Below are positions 45,353-58,505 of a stretch of 64,000 nucleotides of DNA, in pieces. Every line of letters begins with the position of its first letter. Within the stretch, counting starts at the first letter, position 1. Under the pieces are notes generated by a model, which was not told where the DNA came from, searched no databases, and was given only the letters and a program-made list of their open reading frames with translations. A program made the position numbers and the translations under genes. The stretch comes from Metamycoplasma canadense. Lineage in GTDB: Bacteria > Bacillota_I > Bacilli_A > Mycoplasmatales > Metamycoplasmataceae. The stretch spans positions 496,001-560,000 of the forward strand of contig NZ_AP014631.1 in NCBI RefSeq assembly GCF_000828855.1, written 5' to 3'.

Positions 45353-48300
45353 ATGAAAAAATCAACTAAAAGAAAAATAATAAAATCTTTAGCTATTTTA
45401 GCAACCGCGACCACTGTTTTAACCACAGCTAGCTTGATTTCTAATTTAAATAAATTAAGTCAAAAAGAAATTAAAAAAATAATTTCAGATATTAATAAAA
45501 AAATTCAAGAAATTAATAAAGAAGTTGAAATTATTGAATTGAATAGTAATTCTATTGGGACATATGAAAAAGCTATTAATAAAGCAAAAAATAATTTAGA
45601 AGAAAGTAGAAAAATGCTTTCTTACTTTGATAATAAAGAATTTCTTAAATATAAAAGCATTTTAGAGATTTTATATATATTTAAAAAAAATATTCAAGAT
45701 CTAAAATTTAAAATAGAAGATTCAGAAAAAAAATTAATTGAAAATAAAAATTTTGTTGCTGAAGTTATTAAAAATGCAACTAAAACATTAAATAAAGTAA
45801 CAAAAATAGAAAAAAATAAATTATCTCCTGATTTAAAAAATGCTATTGAAAAGTTGAAAAATACATTAAATGAAATTGAAAAAGAAAAATCAAATAATTC
45901 TGAAGAATATATTGATAATTTAGTTTTTATAGCTAAAAAAGCTGAAGAAGATGTTAAAAAAATTGAAGTTGATGTTCAAAATAAAGAAGCTGAAGAAGCT
46001 TTAAAACAATTGGAAACTGAAGTTGAAAATTATATTTCACAAACTTTAGCAGATAAAAAATATGAAAGTGTTAAAACTGAATTACAAAAAGCATTAAATG
46101 AAGCTAAAAAATCAGTTGAAGCAAATGAAAATAAAGTAAAAGAAAAATTAGACGCAGCTAAAGAACAAATTCAAAAAGCCTTTGAAAAAGCTAAAGAAGA
46201 TGTTAAAAAAATTGAAGTTGATGCTAAAAAAGTAGTTAAAACTGAAGAAGAGCAAGAAAAAAATAAAAAAGCATCTGAAGCAAGAAAAGAATATGAAAAA
46301 ACACTTGCAGAAATCAAAAAGTATTCAGCTACATTAACTGATCCTAAATTTAAAAAAGTCAAAGAAAAATTAGATGCAGCTATTAAAAAAGCTAAAGATA
46401 ATTTAAAAAAAGATGCCGATGAAGTAACAATTAATAAAATTAAAAAAGATATTGAAGATGCTAAAAAATTAGCTGAAAAAGTAATTGAAGGTATCAATAA
46501 TATTCAAAATTATTATTTATCTCGTGATGAAAAAAATAATATTGAATATCAGCTAAATTCATTAAATAATCTTGATGAAATAGATAAAATTATAAAATCT
46601 GCAATTGAAATAAATACTCAAAAACAGAGTTGAATTAACGATATAATGTCACCAAACTTTGAATTATTGAGTACAGAATGGAAATTAAATAGTAATACAT
46701 TCATAAAAGTAAATGATTTTAGTGAAGCTCAAAAAAGATATAATACATTAAAAGAAGCTCAAAAAATAAAAAAAGAAAGAGAAACAAGTATAAATTCCCT
46801 TTCAAAAGAATTGCCGGATTGAGTTAAAAACCAGTTGCTAAGTCAATTAAAATCGAGGGACTTCAAAATTGATAATAATATTAAAAATTACAACGATTAT
46901 GACAGAAAATATTTAAATGAATTAACTCAAGAAATTGAAGGCTGAAGACAAAATGGTTTAGAACATATAAAAAATCTAAAAATCTTAGATAACATAAAAA
47001 ACGATATGAATGAGTTTGTTAAATATGATAATAATAATGATGAATTAAAGAAAATTTATGCGGATTTTGTACAGTTTATAAATAATAATACTTTAGTTGA
47101 GGGTAATAATAAAAACCAATTAATTACAAAAAAACAAATTGTCGAAAGAGAAATTGTACAAAAATTTAATAGTTTTAACGAAAATATGTCATCCTTCTTT
47201 TTGAAGGTTAAAAATAATGCTATAAAAGTAGGATACGATATTGAACCTGATATTTATGATAATTATAAAAAAACATTAGAAGAAACAAAATTAGAAATAG
47301 ATAAATACTCTAATAAATTAGACAATATTAAACAAAACTCAGATCATATAAACAAAATTAGAGACGTATCTAGATACGACCAAACTAAACAAGAAATATC
47401 AAATATAAAAAATTGAATTGAAGAAAAAATATCATTAGCCAATAAGTATAAAGAATTAGCAAATAAAGTCCATATTGATAAAAAAATTAATGAAGATATT
47501 AAAGAAAAACTTTTAAGTAGAATTAACAAACATTGAAGAAATGAAAAAAATCTTAATTCTCAATTTGCTAAATTAGAAGAAGATATAAATAAAGAAATTA
47601 AGAATAATAAACAAATTTATGATCAGTATGAGGATTCAAAAACTAATTTAAATAATGAAATTGATTTATTAAAAGAATATCGCCATGATAAATGGAATAA
47701 AAATATAGATAAAAATCATGATTTAATTGTTCAAAAATACGAAAAAATTGCAAAAGATATTGCTGAAAAAAATGTAAAATTATCAGATAAAATAACCGAA
47801 TTTGAAATAGCATTTAGAAATCTTCATGAATACGTACGTCATTGAAATGAAATAAAAACTTATATTGAACAAAAAGCAAAAAATGATTCTATTAAAACTA
47901 TTGCTTGGGAAAAATATGAGACAGAAACTATTGAAATAAGAGATAAAATAGCTAACCAACAAATTAAAAATGATACATACTTATTTAGCCTAATTAACGG
48001 TAAGCTTCAACAAACATTTGATGAAGTTAAAAAAATAGTGTTTAAAAATGAAATACTTAGACTAATAGGAAATGGAAAATGATCAATAAAAGACGATATT
48101 GATAGAGATCATATTAATCTTAAAATTAATGATGCATATGTTTATAAAAAAACATCGAATGGTAAGTATAATGATATACACGCCTTAGATGGAGATGATA
48201 ATAAATCAACATATAGTGATTTAAAAATAAAATTCTATGTTAAAGATTCACAACAAAAGTCTCAAAATCCTAATGAATGATATGTTTGACTAGGTAATGA

Positions 48301-48541
48301 AACATCTTCAAATAATGAAGACAAGAAAGATGCTATAATCTTTAGTAGTGGCGATAGTGATGGCATTGAGTATAGAGTTCAATTTGAAGACTATAAAACA
48401 TGATTTAGAGTAACTGTCCCTACTGAAGAAACATATAAAACAAATAAGAAAGAATATCAAAAAAATGAAAAAAATAAATCATTTCATATTACTGATAAAA
48501 ATCTAGTATTTAGAAAAATGAATAAAAGAAAACTTTTTTAA
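45353..48541 (+). CDS. Large surface-exposed coiled-coil protein with tandem repeats
   Basis: 1062 residues, continuous once eleven or so TGA codons are read as Trp. A basic N-terminus and hydrophobic helix (residues about 11-31, KSLAILATATTVLTTASLI) act as signal anchor; no lipobox. Residues about 195-380 contain three copies of an approximately 84-residue unit marked by AEEDVKKIEVD, AKEDVKKIEVD and IEDAKKLAEKV. Residues 430-870 are further coiled coil; the last 170 residues look globular (W-rich, beta). Probably an adhesin-like or structural surface protein; I do not recognise the family. Confidence 0.75.
45937..46490 (+). repeat. Three tandem copies of an approximately 250-bp coding repeat
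   Basis: GAAGATGTTAAAAAAATTGA recurs with spacing of about 252 bases (near 45945 and 46197), with a more diverged third unit near 46447; encodes the repeated helical module of the surface protein. Confidence 0.7.
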
Positions 48542-48585
48542 AACTAATTAAGTTTTTGCTTATATTAGCATCAAAAATTTAAATT

Positions 48586-48630
48586 AAATATTAAAACCAT
48601 TTAAAAAAATTGTGCGGTTTTAATATTTTT
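48586..48630 (+). terminator. Terminator of the surface-protein gene
   Basis: Arms AAATATTAAAACC (48586-48598) and GGTTTTAATATTT (48616-48628), T run after. Confidence 0.8.
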
Positions 48631-48827
48631 TTATATTTTTCCACATTAAAAAACTTTTATATAAAATTGGGTTTAAAGATAAAATCTTTTTATACTTAAA
48701 TATTTTATTTCGAATATTTAAATAAATTTTTGTAAGCTATTTTTTAATTAAAAAATATTTTAAAACTAAAAATGCAATGATAATTTATTTTTTTAAAAAA
48801 TAAATAATTTATAATTGATAAATAAAT

Positions 48828-51184
<2,357 letters not shown>

Positions 51185-51217
51185 TTTATTTAGTAATGTA
51201 ATTTTAGGAAAATAAAT

Positions 51218-53158
51218 ATGAAAAAAATTAGAAAAATACTATTATTATCTCCTTTGTCTTTTGTTCCCGTTTTTTTTATTACTAGCTGTAAAAATGTTGA
51301 ATCAGAATCATCTAAATATAAAATTAATTTAATTGAAAAAGTAAATAAATTGAAAAACGATTTATTAATTGCTAAACAAGAGTTAAATGATTCTTCATTT
51401 AATGAAATTAATACTGAAGTTGATAATTTATTAAAAAGTTTTGAAAATATTACTTTAGAAGAACAAAATAATATTTTTTTAAATAAATTAATTTCTGATT
51501 TAAATTTTAAATTAGAAGGAATTCAACAGCTTAAAATAAAAAACAAAATGACATCAACAACAAATAATCCGGAACCATTATTAAAAAAAGATATTGTAAC
51601 ACAAAAAGATAAAGATAATGGCAATAATAATTTGAATATCAATAGTCCAGTTTTACCTCCTAGCTTTTTACAAAATTTAAATAATAAAAAGCATGAATAT
51701 CCTGACTATGTCAAAAACTTTAAAAAAATTGATGCTAATATAATATATAATGAAATTTATGATCGAACATTTTCAATTAAATTTGCTACAAAACACGCAA
51801 ATGGTAATTTAATTTCTAATGATAAGGGAACTGGTTGATTACTTGATTATCATAAATATACAAATGCTCCTAACAAATATAAATTATTTATTGCTACAAA
51901 TTTACATGTTATAAGTAATTTTAGTAATTCACTTGATGATAGTAAAAATAAAGAATTAAATTATTATGATCCAGTAAATGATAAAGTTATTGCTATTGGG
52001 TTAGGAAAATCCAAAAATAAACCAACTAATTTTGAACCAATTGCTAATAAAAACGGTGTACAAGAAGCTTTTAAAAATAACTGAATTCCAAAATATTATA
52101 CAAATTCAAAAGAATTAGAAAATTATGATAAAAAAGAATCAATACTAGATACTGAAACTTCTGATGCAATTTCTGCTCCTAAAATTGTTTTTGCTGCATT
52201 TGATTTTATGAGAAAAGAAGCCATAGAAAAATATCAAAAAGATTTAAAAGAAAAAGCATTATCTAGATACGATTGATTAAAAAATCAAAACAAGCTAGAA
52301 GAAGATGTGCTTAAACCTGCATATGAACATTGATTAAAAAGTGATATGTATGTTCCAATTTCAATAGACATGGCTATTTTTGAAGTTGATGTTGATCTTA
52401 CAAAAGCTAATTCAGAGCTCAAAAAATGAGTTGAAGATGCAATTAATGGCGTTGATTCATACATAAATCGATTACAAAATACTGCTTTATTACCAAATCA
52501 AGACAAAGAAATATCAAAATATATGTTAACAGTTGATTATGTATCTGCGTTTAAAAAATATAGAAATGAAAAAAATTTATACAACCTAAAAAATATTTTT
52601 ATTGGTGGTTATCCTTCTGATGGTTCTAAAACTTCTTACTGAATGACAAATAATCCAATCGAAAGAGAATCAGAAACTTTAATCTCGTATAATAGTAATC
52701 CTGTTAATAGTAAAACTTTTGCCTATCCTTTAAATAATTATGAAAGTAAATTAGAGTTTGGAAATAATTTATCAATTGCTGATAATGTTTGAAGAAGAGT
52801 TATGGCTTCATGATATGGAAATCACTATAATATTAACTTCTCATCATTATATTACGGTGCTTCTGGCTCAATAGCTTATAATGAATTTGGACAAATGATT
52901 GGAATATATGATGCTGTTACAAGTTCAGTTACTCCAGGAGATTTATTACAATGATCTGGAATTGCCCCATTTATTCAATCAGATGACATTGAAAGTGCAA
53001 CCGGTGATACATTATATGCATATAATTTAATTGATGGAACTGATCAAACTAAATTTAAAAATCAAAAAAATTCTTTTAGGCAAAATTTAAGAATTCTTTA
53101 TCCAAATGGTTTTGAAGATGGAAATAATAAGACAAAATTATTTGAGAACGGATTCTAA
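51218..53158 (+). CDS. DUF31 (MIP-like) serine protease lipoprotein
   Basis: 646 residues. Signal peptide with lipobox FITSC (C24), so anchored outside the cell. A charged linker rich in Asn/Lys (to about residue 185) is followed by a trypsin-like domain: IATNLHVIS with H230, ISIDMAIFEVD with D384, and YYGASGSIAYNEFG with S549. This is the DUF31 peptidase family, which includes the mycoplasma immunoglobulin protease MIP; cleavage of host antibody is possible but not shown here. About ten TGA codons are Trp. An AGGAAA site precedes the ATG. Confidence 0.85.
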
Positions 53159-53267
53159 CATAAATTTTTATTACTTTTTTAAATTATTTAATTTTATTAA
53201 TTTATATCATGTAAAACAAAATTTAATTAGTTTACATTTATTAATTATTTTTTGATAAAATAAACAC

Positions 53268-54539
53268 ATGAAATTTATTGATGAAGTTGATATATTAGTA
53301 ATTGCTGGGAAAGGCGGAGATGGAATAATAAGTTTTCGTCGTGAAGCAAATGTTGATAAAGGTGGTCCAGACGGCGGGGATGGAGGAGACGGTGGGTCAG
53401 TTTATTTTCAAGGTGATTCTGGTCAAAATACTTTACTACCTTTTTATTATCAAAATAAAATTACTGCTGAGTCTGGAGAAAATGGTAAACCTAAAAATGC
53501 TTTCGGTCGAGGTGGTGAAGATTTAATCGTTAAAGTCCCATTAGGCACGATGGTGTATAAAGAAGGTCAATTAATAGCTGATATTATTTCTGAAGAAAAA
53601 TATTTAATTGCTAAAGGTGGAAAAGGTGGAAAAGGTAATTTAAGATTTAAATCATCAAGAAATACAGCTCCTCGAATTTGCGAAAATGGTAATCTTGGTG
53701 AAAAATTTAATTTACATTTGACTTTAAAAGTTTTAGCTGATGTTGGATTCGTTGGAAAACCTAGTGCAGGAAAAAGTACAATTCTTTCTTTAATTTCAAA
53801 TGCAAAACCAAAAATTGCTGATTATGATTTTACAACTCTTGTTCCCCAACTAGGATTAGTTAAATATTTTCAAAATAATTTTGTTGTTGCCGATTTACCG
53901 GGATTAATTAAAAAAGCTTCCGAGGGTCGAGGGCTAGGATTTAGATTTTTAAAACATATTGAAAGATGTAAAGTTATTTGTCATGTAATTGATTTTGGTT
54001 CAGAAAATAAAAATCCAATCGAAGATTATGAAGTTATTAATAACGAATTAAAAAGCTATAATCTAAAGTTAGAAAATTTGCCTCAAGTTGTAGTAGCTAA
54101 TAAATCAGACTTACAGTTTTTTGAAGATCATTTATCTCAATTTAAAAATAAGTATCCGAATGTTAATTTAGTAACGAATTCAGCTTTTGTTGATTCTAAT
54201 ATAGATGAAATTAAGATGAATTTATGACAAGCTTTAGAAAATTCAAAAAATAATATCATTGATAATTTAAAAAACTCAGAAGAAGTTGTTGTAATTAAAT
54301 TAAATAAAAATCCAATTGAAATTATTAAACTTTCTAATAACACTTATGAAATTATTGGTGATGATATTTATAAAGTATATGAAAAAATTCCTGTTGTATC
54401 ATTGGATAATTTATGAAGATTTAATTCTAAATTAAAATCATTAGGAGTTTTTGAATTAATTAAGAATTCAAAAGTATCTGATGGTGATACTATAAAAATA
54501 AAAGATTATGAATTTATTTGAAATAGTGAAGATTTTTAA
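53268..54539 (+). CDS. obgE: GTPase Obg
   Basis: Ribosome assembly and stress GTPase. 423 residues: glycine-rich N-terminal domain (GKGGDGIISFRREANVDKGG, GGDGGDGGSVYF), G domain with GKPSAGKST, DLPGLIKKASEGRGLG and NKSD, and a C-terminal OCT domain. Trp codons TGA at 54225, 54414 and 54519. No Shine-Dalgarno: the extended -10 TGATAAAAT (53253-53261) ends 6 nt before the ATG, so the mRNA is probably leaderless. Confidence 0.96.
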
Positions 54540-54569
54540 AAAAGTTTTTAACATTTAAAAAAAATAATA

Positions 54570-54575
54570 TATAAT
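54570..54575 (+). promoter_or_regulatory. -10 box of the eight-tRNA operon
   Basis: TATAAT about 37 nt before tRNA-Pro; a small hairpin GCATT-GCA-AATGC follows at 54582-54594 in the predicted leader. Confidence 0.55.
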
Positions 54576-54612
54576 AATATAGCATTGCAAATGCGAATGT
54601 AAAAAATTGCGT

Positions 54613-54689
54613 GGAGAAGTAGCTCAGCTTGGTAGAGCACTTGACTTGGGCTCAAGCGGTCGCAGGTTCGAATCCTGTCTTCTTCACCA
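54613..54689 (+). tRNA. tRNA-Pro (TGG)
   Basis: Acceptor GGAGAAG/CTTCTTC, anticodon loop CTTGGGC (TGG), CCA encoded. First of eight clustered tRNA genes. Confidence 0.97.
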
Positions 54690-54694
54690 TTTAT

Positions 54695-54771
54695 GGGGGG
54701 GTAGCTCACCTGGCCAGAGCGCCTGCCTTGCACGCAGGAGGTAGAGGGTTCGAGTCCCTTCCTCTCCACCA
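54695..54771 (+). tRNA. tRNA-Ala (TGC)
   Basis: Acceptor of seven G pairing CCTCTCC with two G-U pairs, including the G3-U70 Ala identity pair; anticodon loop CTTGCAC (TGC); CCA encoded. Confidence 0.97.
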
Positions 54772-54775
54772 TTAT

Positions 54776-54852
54776 GGCACTGTAGCTCAGTTGGTTAGAG
54801 CGTCCGGTTCATACCCGGAAGGTCAAGAGTTCGACTCTCTTCGGTGCTACCA
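54776..54852 (+). tRNA. tRNA-Met elongator (CAT)
   Basis: Acceptor GGCACTG/CGGTGCT, anticodon loop TTCATAC, close to elongator Met of Bacillus (GTAGCTCAG, GTTCATACC). CCA encoded. Elongator type inferred from the paired acceptor end and this similarity. Confidence 0.9.
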
Positions 54853-54884
54853 TATGTTAGATACCCAATTGGGATATTTTCAAA

Positions 54885-54960
54885 GGACCCATAGCTCAAT
54901 GGTTAGAGCAACCGGCTCATAACCGGTCGGTTACAGGTTCGAGTCCTGTTGGGTCCACCA
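54885..54960 (+). tRNA. tRNA-Ile2 (CAT, to be modified to lysidine)
   Basis: Acceptor GGACCCA/TGGGTCC, anticodon loop CTCATAA, matching the Ile CAU tRNA pattern of Bacillus (GGACC..., GGCTCATAACC). It needs TilS to convert C34 to lysidine and read AUA, a frequent codon here. Confidence 0.85.
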
Positions 54961-54962
54961 GT

Positions 54963-55053
54963 GGGCAATTACCCAAGAGGCTGAAGGGAGCAGTCTTGAA
55001 AACTGCCAGGGGCTTCACGGCCCGCGGGGGTTCAAATCCCTCATTGCCCGCCA
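54963..55053 (+). tRNA. tRNA-Ser (TGA)
   Basis: Acceptor GGGCAAT/ATTGCCC, anticodon loop CTTGAAA (TGA), long variable arm of the class II type, discriminator G, CCA encoded. Confidence 0.97.
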
Positions 55054-55059
55054 TTATAT

Positions 55060-55135
55060 AGCGGAGTAGAGCAGGCGGCAGCTCGTTGGGCTCATAACCC
55101 AAAGGTCATTGGTTCGATTCCAATCTCCGCAACCA
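55060..55135 (+). tRNA. tRNA-fMet initiator (CAT)
   Basis: Initiator features: first base A unpaired opposite A72, GCGGAG/CTCCGC below it, AGAGCAG...GGCAGCTCG D-arm, three G-C pairs in the anticodon stem (TTGGG/CCCAA), loop CTCATAA, CCA encoded. Confidence 0.93.
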
Positions 55136-55136
55136 C

Positions 55137-55213
55137 GGTCCAGTGGTAAAGTGGTTTAATACGCTTCCCTGTCACGGAAGAGATCGCGGGTTCAATTCCC
55201 GTCTGGACCGCCA
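55137..55213 (+). tRNA. tRNA-Asp (GTC)
   Basis: Acceptor GGTCCAG/CTGGACC, discriminator G, anticodon loop CTGTCAC (GTC), CCA encoded. Only 1 nt after tRNA-fMet. Confidence 0.97.
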
Positions 55214-55214
55214 T

Positions 55215-55290
55215 GGCTCTGTAGCTCAGTTGGTAGAGCAACGGACTGAAGCTCCGTGTGTCGCTGGTTCGATTCCTGCCGGAGCCACCA
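55215..55290 (+). tRNA. tRNA-Phe (GAA)
   Basis: Acceptor GGCTCTG/CGGAGCC, anticodon loop CTGAAGC (GAA), discriminator A, CCA encoded. Last of the cluster, 1 nt after tRNA-Asp. Confidence 0.97.
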
Positions 55291-55305
55291 TTTCAGAAAT
55301 GACTT

Positions 55306-55331
55306 AACACCGAAAGGTGTTTTTTATTTTT
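55306..55331 (+). terminator. Terminator of the tRNA operon
   Basis: Hairpin AACACC-GAAA-GGTGTT (55306-55321) followed by a T run; GNRA loop. Confidence 0.92.
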
Positions 55332-55368
55332 TATGTTAAAAAATAGCTTTAAAATAAGTTTAAAATGT

Positions 55369-55374
55369 TATAAT
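55369..55374 (+). promoter_or_regulatory. Extended -10 of the PQ-loop gene, leaderless arrangement
   Basis: TGTTATAAT (55366-55374) ends 8 nt before ATG 55383 and there is no Shine-Dalgarno. Confidence 0.6.
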
Positions 55375-55382
55375 TTTAACCT

Positions 55383-56150
55383 ATGAAACCAATAGATATT
55401 TTTATTCAAATATTTGGAGCTTTAGGAGCTATCACAACTATTTTATTAGGTGTGCCTCAATTAATAAGATTGATTAAAACCAAAAAGTCTGAAAACATAA
55501 ATTATTTTTCATTTTGAATTTTTCATATCGGAATAATTGTTTGAATTATTTATGGTGTTTTTACTCCTAATGAAGATGGATGATATATTTTTCTAGCTAA
55601 CTTATTTTGTTCATTTATTTATGCTTTTACAATGTTTTTTCTATATTATTACAATAAAAATATTAATAAAAAACAAAAAATGTGAGCTACTATTGCAATT
55701 GTTATTTCAGAATTTTTAGTTATTGCATTTTTAGTGGTGTTTTTATTATTAGTTGATCAAAAAATAAAAACTGGAAAATTTTATCCTGAAAATACAAACA
55801 AAATAAGAACATTTGATTCAACAACATCATTAATTATCGGATTAATCACACCGATATGTACAACCTTAGCATTTATGCCTCAATTAATTAAAGGATTAAA
55901 GAGCAAAAACTTTAAGGGTTTAACTCCTTGAATGCCATTTATATTTTTAATTAATAATTCATGGTGAATTATTTTCTTTAGTTTAAGTATAGCTAATACT
56001 TCTTCAAAAGGAGCTTTGAACGGTTTAATTGGAGCTCTTGTATGACAAATAATTTCATCAATTGTATATACAATTCAATTTTCATTTATTATTAATTACG
56101 AAACTAAAATAAAAAAACAAGCTACTCAACCAACCCTCGAAATTAAATAA
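55383..56150 (+). CDS. PQ-loop repeat membrane transporter
   Basis: 255 residues, about seven hydrophobic helices. Two PQ-loop motifs: [19 protein letters not shown] (N-terminal half) and [19 protein letters not shown] (C-terminal half), each opening a three-helix unit as in SWEET/SemiSWEET and lysosomal amino-acid carriers. Substrate unknown; sugars or cationic amino acids are typical of relatives. About eight TGA codons are Trp. Confidence 0.8.
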
Positions 56151-56190
56151 AGCTAAAAGTTAGATTTATTTTTTTATCTAACTTTTAGTT
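56151..56190. terminator. Bidirectional terminator
   Basis: Arms CTAAAAGTTAGAT (56153-56165) and ATCTAACTTTTAG (56176-56188), between the converging PQ-loop gene and yigZ. Confidence 0.85.
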
Positions 56191-56202
56191 ATTTTTATTA
56201 TA

Positions 56203-56544
56203 TTAAATTAGTAACTTAGCAGCTTGTAAATATGCTCTTAATAAATTGCTTTTTCCTAATTCAATACCGCCAAAATATCGAACTATAACAATTAATTTAT
56301 TTTCTAAGCTATTATTTTTTAAAAAAGAATATAAAGGTATACCAGCAACACCCTTAGGTTCTTTATCATCACTGTATCCATTAATAGTAACATCATTATT
56401 TTTAATTGTAAAAGCATAAACGATATGTCTTGCTTTTTTATGTTCTTTCCAAAGTGATTCAATAATATTTTTTACCTCTTCTTTTGAACCTATATCAAAT
56501 AAAAAAGGAATAAATTTTGATTTCTTGATTTCAATAAACTTCAC
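56203..56544 (-). CDS. yigZ: YigZ/IMPACT family protein (GTG start)
   Basis: 113 residues covering only the N-terminal IMPACT domain; larger relatives add a C-terminal RNA-binding-like domain. Motifs ARHIVYAF, SDDKEPKGVAGIP and VIVRYFGGIELGKSNLLRAY. In eukaryotes IMPACT regulates Gcn2; the bacterial role is unclear. The only plausible start is GTG 56544, with TATAAT ending 6 nt upstream and no Shine-Dalgarno, so a leaderless GTG start is predicted. Confidence 0.85.
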   Translation of the reverse strand: MKFIEIKKSKFIPFLFDIGSKEEVKNIIESLWKEHKKARHIVYAFTIKNNDVTINGYSDDKEPKGVAGIPLYSFLKNNSLENKLIVIVRYFGGIELGKSNLLRAYLQAAKLLI

Positions 56545-56550
56545 TTTAAT

Positions 56551-56570
56551 ATTATAACATTTGTTATAAT
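56551..56570. promoter_or_regulatory. Palindromic divergent promoter between yigZ and the rluD-family gene
   Basis: ATTATAACA-TT-TGTTATAAT: two extended -10 boxes (TGTTATAAT) back to back as a perfect inverted repeat. One fires left into yigZ (6 nt to GTG), one right into the pseudouridine synthase (9 nt to ATG). Confidence 0.7.
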
Positions 56571-56579
56571 TTTAAAATC

Positions 56580-57476
56580 ATGTTAAAGCTAGTAGTTAAT
56601 TATCCGGATAGAATTGATAAATATGTAACAAACAATTCAACCATTACAAGAAACGATATACAGCAACTTATTCAAGAAGGCGCTGTTTTTGTAAATAAAA
56701 TTAAAATTAATAAAAATAAATTTATCGTTAAAGAAAACGATGAAATAGAAATTATAAAGGTAATTGAAAAGCAACAAAATATTGAAGAACAAAATATAGA
56801 AATTGATATTATTTATGAAAATGATGATTATATAATAATTAATAAGCCTTCAAATTTAGTAGTTCATCCTGCTCCAGGGCATCATGATAATACATTAGTT
56901 AATGGTTTAATGTATCATTTTAAGAATAATTTAAGTAATATTAATGGTTTACTTCGTTTAGGTGTTGTTCACCGTATTGATAAAGATACAAGTGGTCTTT
57001 TAATAATTGCTAAAAATAATGAAACTCATAATTATTTTGCTTCTTTATTAAAAGAACATAAAATTAATCGAACTTATTTAGCAATTGTTGATGGAAAAAT
57101 ACCAAATAAAAAAATTCATATTGATCTACCAATTGGAAGGGATTTTAAGAATCGACAAAAATACACAGTTACTGAACAAAATTCTAAAAATGCTTATACA
57201 ATGATTGAGGTTTTAGAATACTTAAAAATTAATAATAAAGATAAAACTTTAGTTAAATGTAATTTAAAAACAGGAAGAACACATCAAATAAGAGTTCATT
57301 TAAAATATATTAATCATCCAGTATATGGCGATCCAATTTACAACAAAAAAGTAGATGAGTTTAATCAAAGATTACATGCAGTTGAACTAGATTTTATTGA
57401 TAATAAAGGAAAAAAAATGCATTTTGAAGCGCCAATTCCTGAAATTATGAAAAAAGAAATTGAAGCTAGCAAATAA
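56580..57476 (+). CDS. RluD family rRNA pseudouridine synthase
   Basis: 298 residues: N-terminal S4 domain (residues about 10-60), catalytic domain with GVVHRIDKDTSGLL, D134 being the catalytic Asp, and KTGRTHQIRVHLKYI. RluA/C/D type; the exact target uridine cannot be told. Predicted leaderless from the palindromic promoter at 56551-56570. Confidence 0.92.
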   Translation: MLKLVVNYPDRIDKYVTNNSTITRNDIQQLIQEGAVFVNKIKINKNKFIVKENDEIEIIKVIEKQQNIEEQNIEIDIIYENDDYIIINKPSNLVVHPAPGHHDNTLVNGLMYHFKNNLSNINGLLRLGVVHRIDKDTSGLLIIAKNNETHNYFASLLKEHKINRTYLAIVDGKIPNKKIHIDLPIGRDFKNRQKYTVTEQNSKNAYTMIEVLEYLKINNKDKTLVKCNLKTGRTHQIRVHLKYINHPVYGDPIYNKKVDEFNQRLHAVELDFIDNKGKKMHFEAPIPEIMKKEIEASK

Positions 57477-57572
57477 ATTTATTTAATAGGCTATAATTTA
57501 ATATAATTAATGTTTTCATTTAATTTATTTAAATTAAAACATAATTTAATTTTTTATTAAGGAGTAAAAAAA

Positions 57573-58463
57573 ATGAGAGGAATTGATTTAAATTTATATA
57601 ATAGTACCCAAGATTTATATGAAAAAAATAAAAAAAGATTTAAAATTTGATGAATTTTATTCACAACATTTTTAATTTCTATTGTTGTGTTTTTTTGTGC
57701 TGTATTTATTGAATATGCAATTAACAAAGTTTCTTACATTAATCAATATTTAATTTTAATTGGGGTTGAAAAGGTTGTAGATCCAGAAGGAGCAGTAAAC
57801 ACATTTTATACAAGAAATTTCATAACTTCGATATCATCGTTATTAATTTCTTTAGCAATGGTAATTTGGCATTCAATTTCATTGATTTCAGCAATGAAAC
57901 AAAAAGATTATTCTAGATATTCAAATTGATTATCACTTATTTATAGCATTGTAATAACAGTTAATATTATTAACTTAATTTTTTCATCTAATAGATTTAA
58001 AATAGAATCATGAAATGTTTATAGTATCTTAAATATTGTTATAACTATTTTTATTATTGTTGGTTATTTTGTTTGTTATTTACCATGTTCAAAAATTATA
58101 AGATTATTTAAAACATTAAAGATGCATATTCAATTAAAACAAATCACAAGTTCTCCAATGAATGTTTTTGATTCGTTATTTAAAGAAAATATTCAAAGTC
58201 CAGAAATTTCGAATCCAGAAGATACAAATGACATTCAAAAAAGTAATTCAAAAGAAGATTTTACTTCTTTATATAAATCAAAATTAGAAACTTTAGATGA
58301 CAAAAAACTTATTTTAATGGCTGAAAAATTAAATATTTTTGGAGCAAAAGAACTAAGTCGTCATGAATTAATTGAAAAAATTTCTTCTATTTTTGAAGAA
58401 CGAGAAAAAAATCAAAAAGAAGAAACGAAAAAAAATAATGAAGAAAAAAAATCAGATGATTAA
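57573..58463 (+). CDS. Four-helix membrane protein with C-terminal SAP/Rho-N-like segment
   Basis: 296 residues; Trp TGA at 57648, 57651, 57927 and 58011. Helices near residues 28-50, 87-107, 120-140 and 155-177. A cytoplasmic tail follows, and residues about 235-285 (LETLDDKKLILMAEKLNIFG then KELSRHELIEKISSIF) resemble the helix-extended-loop-helix of SAP or Rho N-terminal motifs, which bind nucleic acid. The similarity is an inference. AAGGAG precedes the ATG. It begins a three-gene cassette of envelope proteins. Confidence 0.6.
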
Positions 58464-58505
58464 CATTTGATTTTTATTATTAAAAAAATAACAAAGGAGT
58501 TATAA

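Noticed and set aside
54548..55102. Open frames over the tRNA cluster on both strands (for example one reading GLEPSTSCVQGRRSGQ)
   Set aside because: They are translations of tRNA genes, a well-known false annotation; eight complete cloverleaves explain the region.
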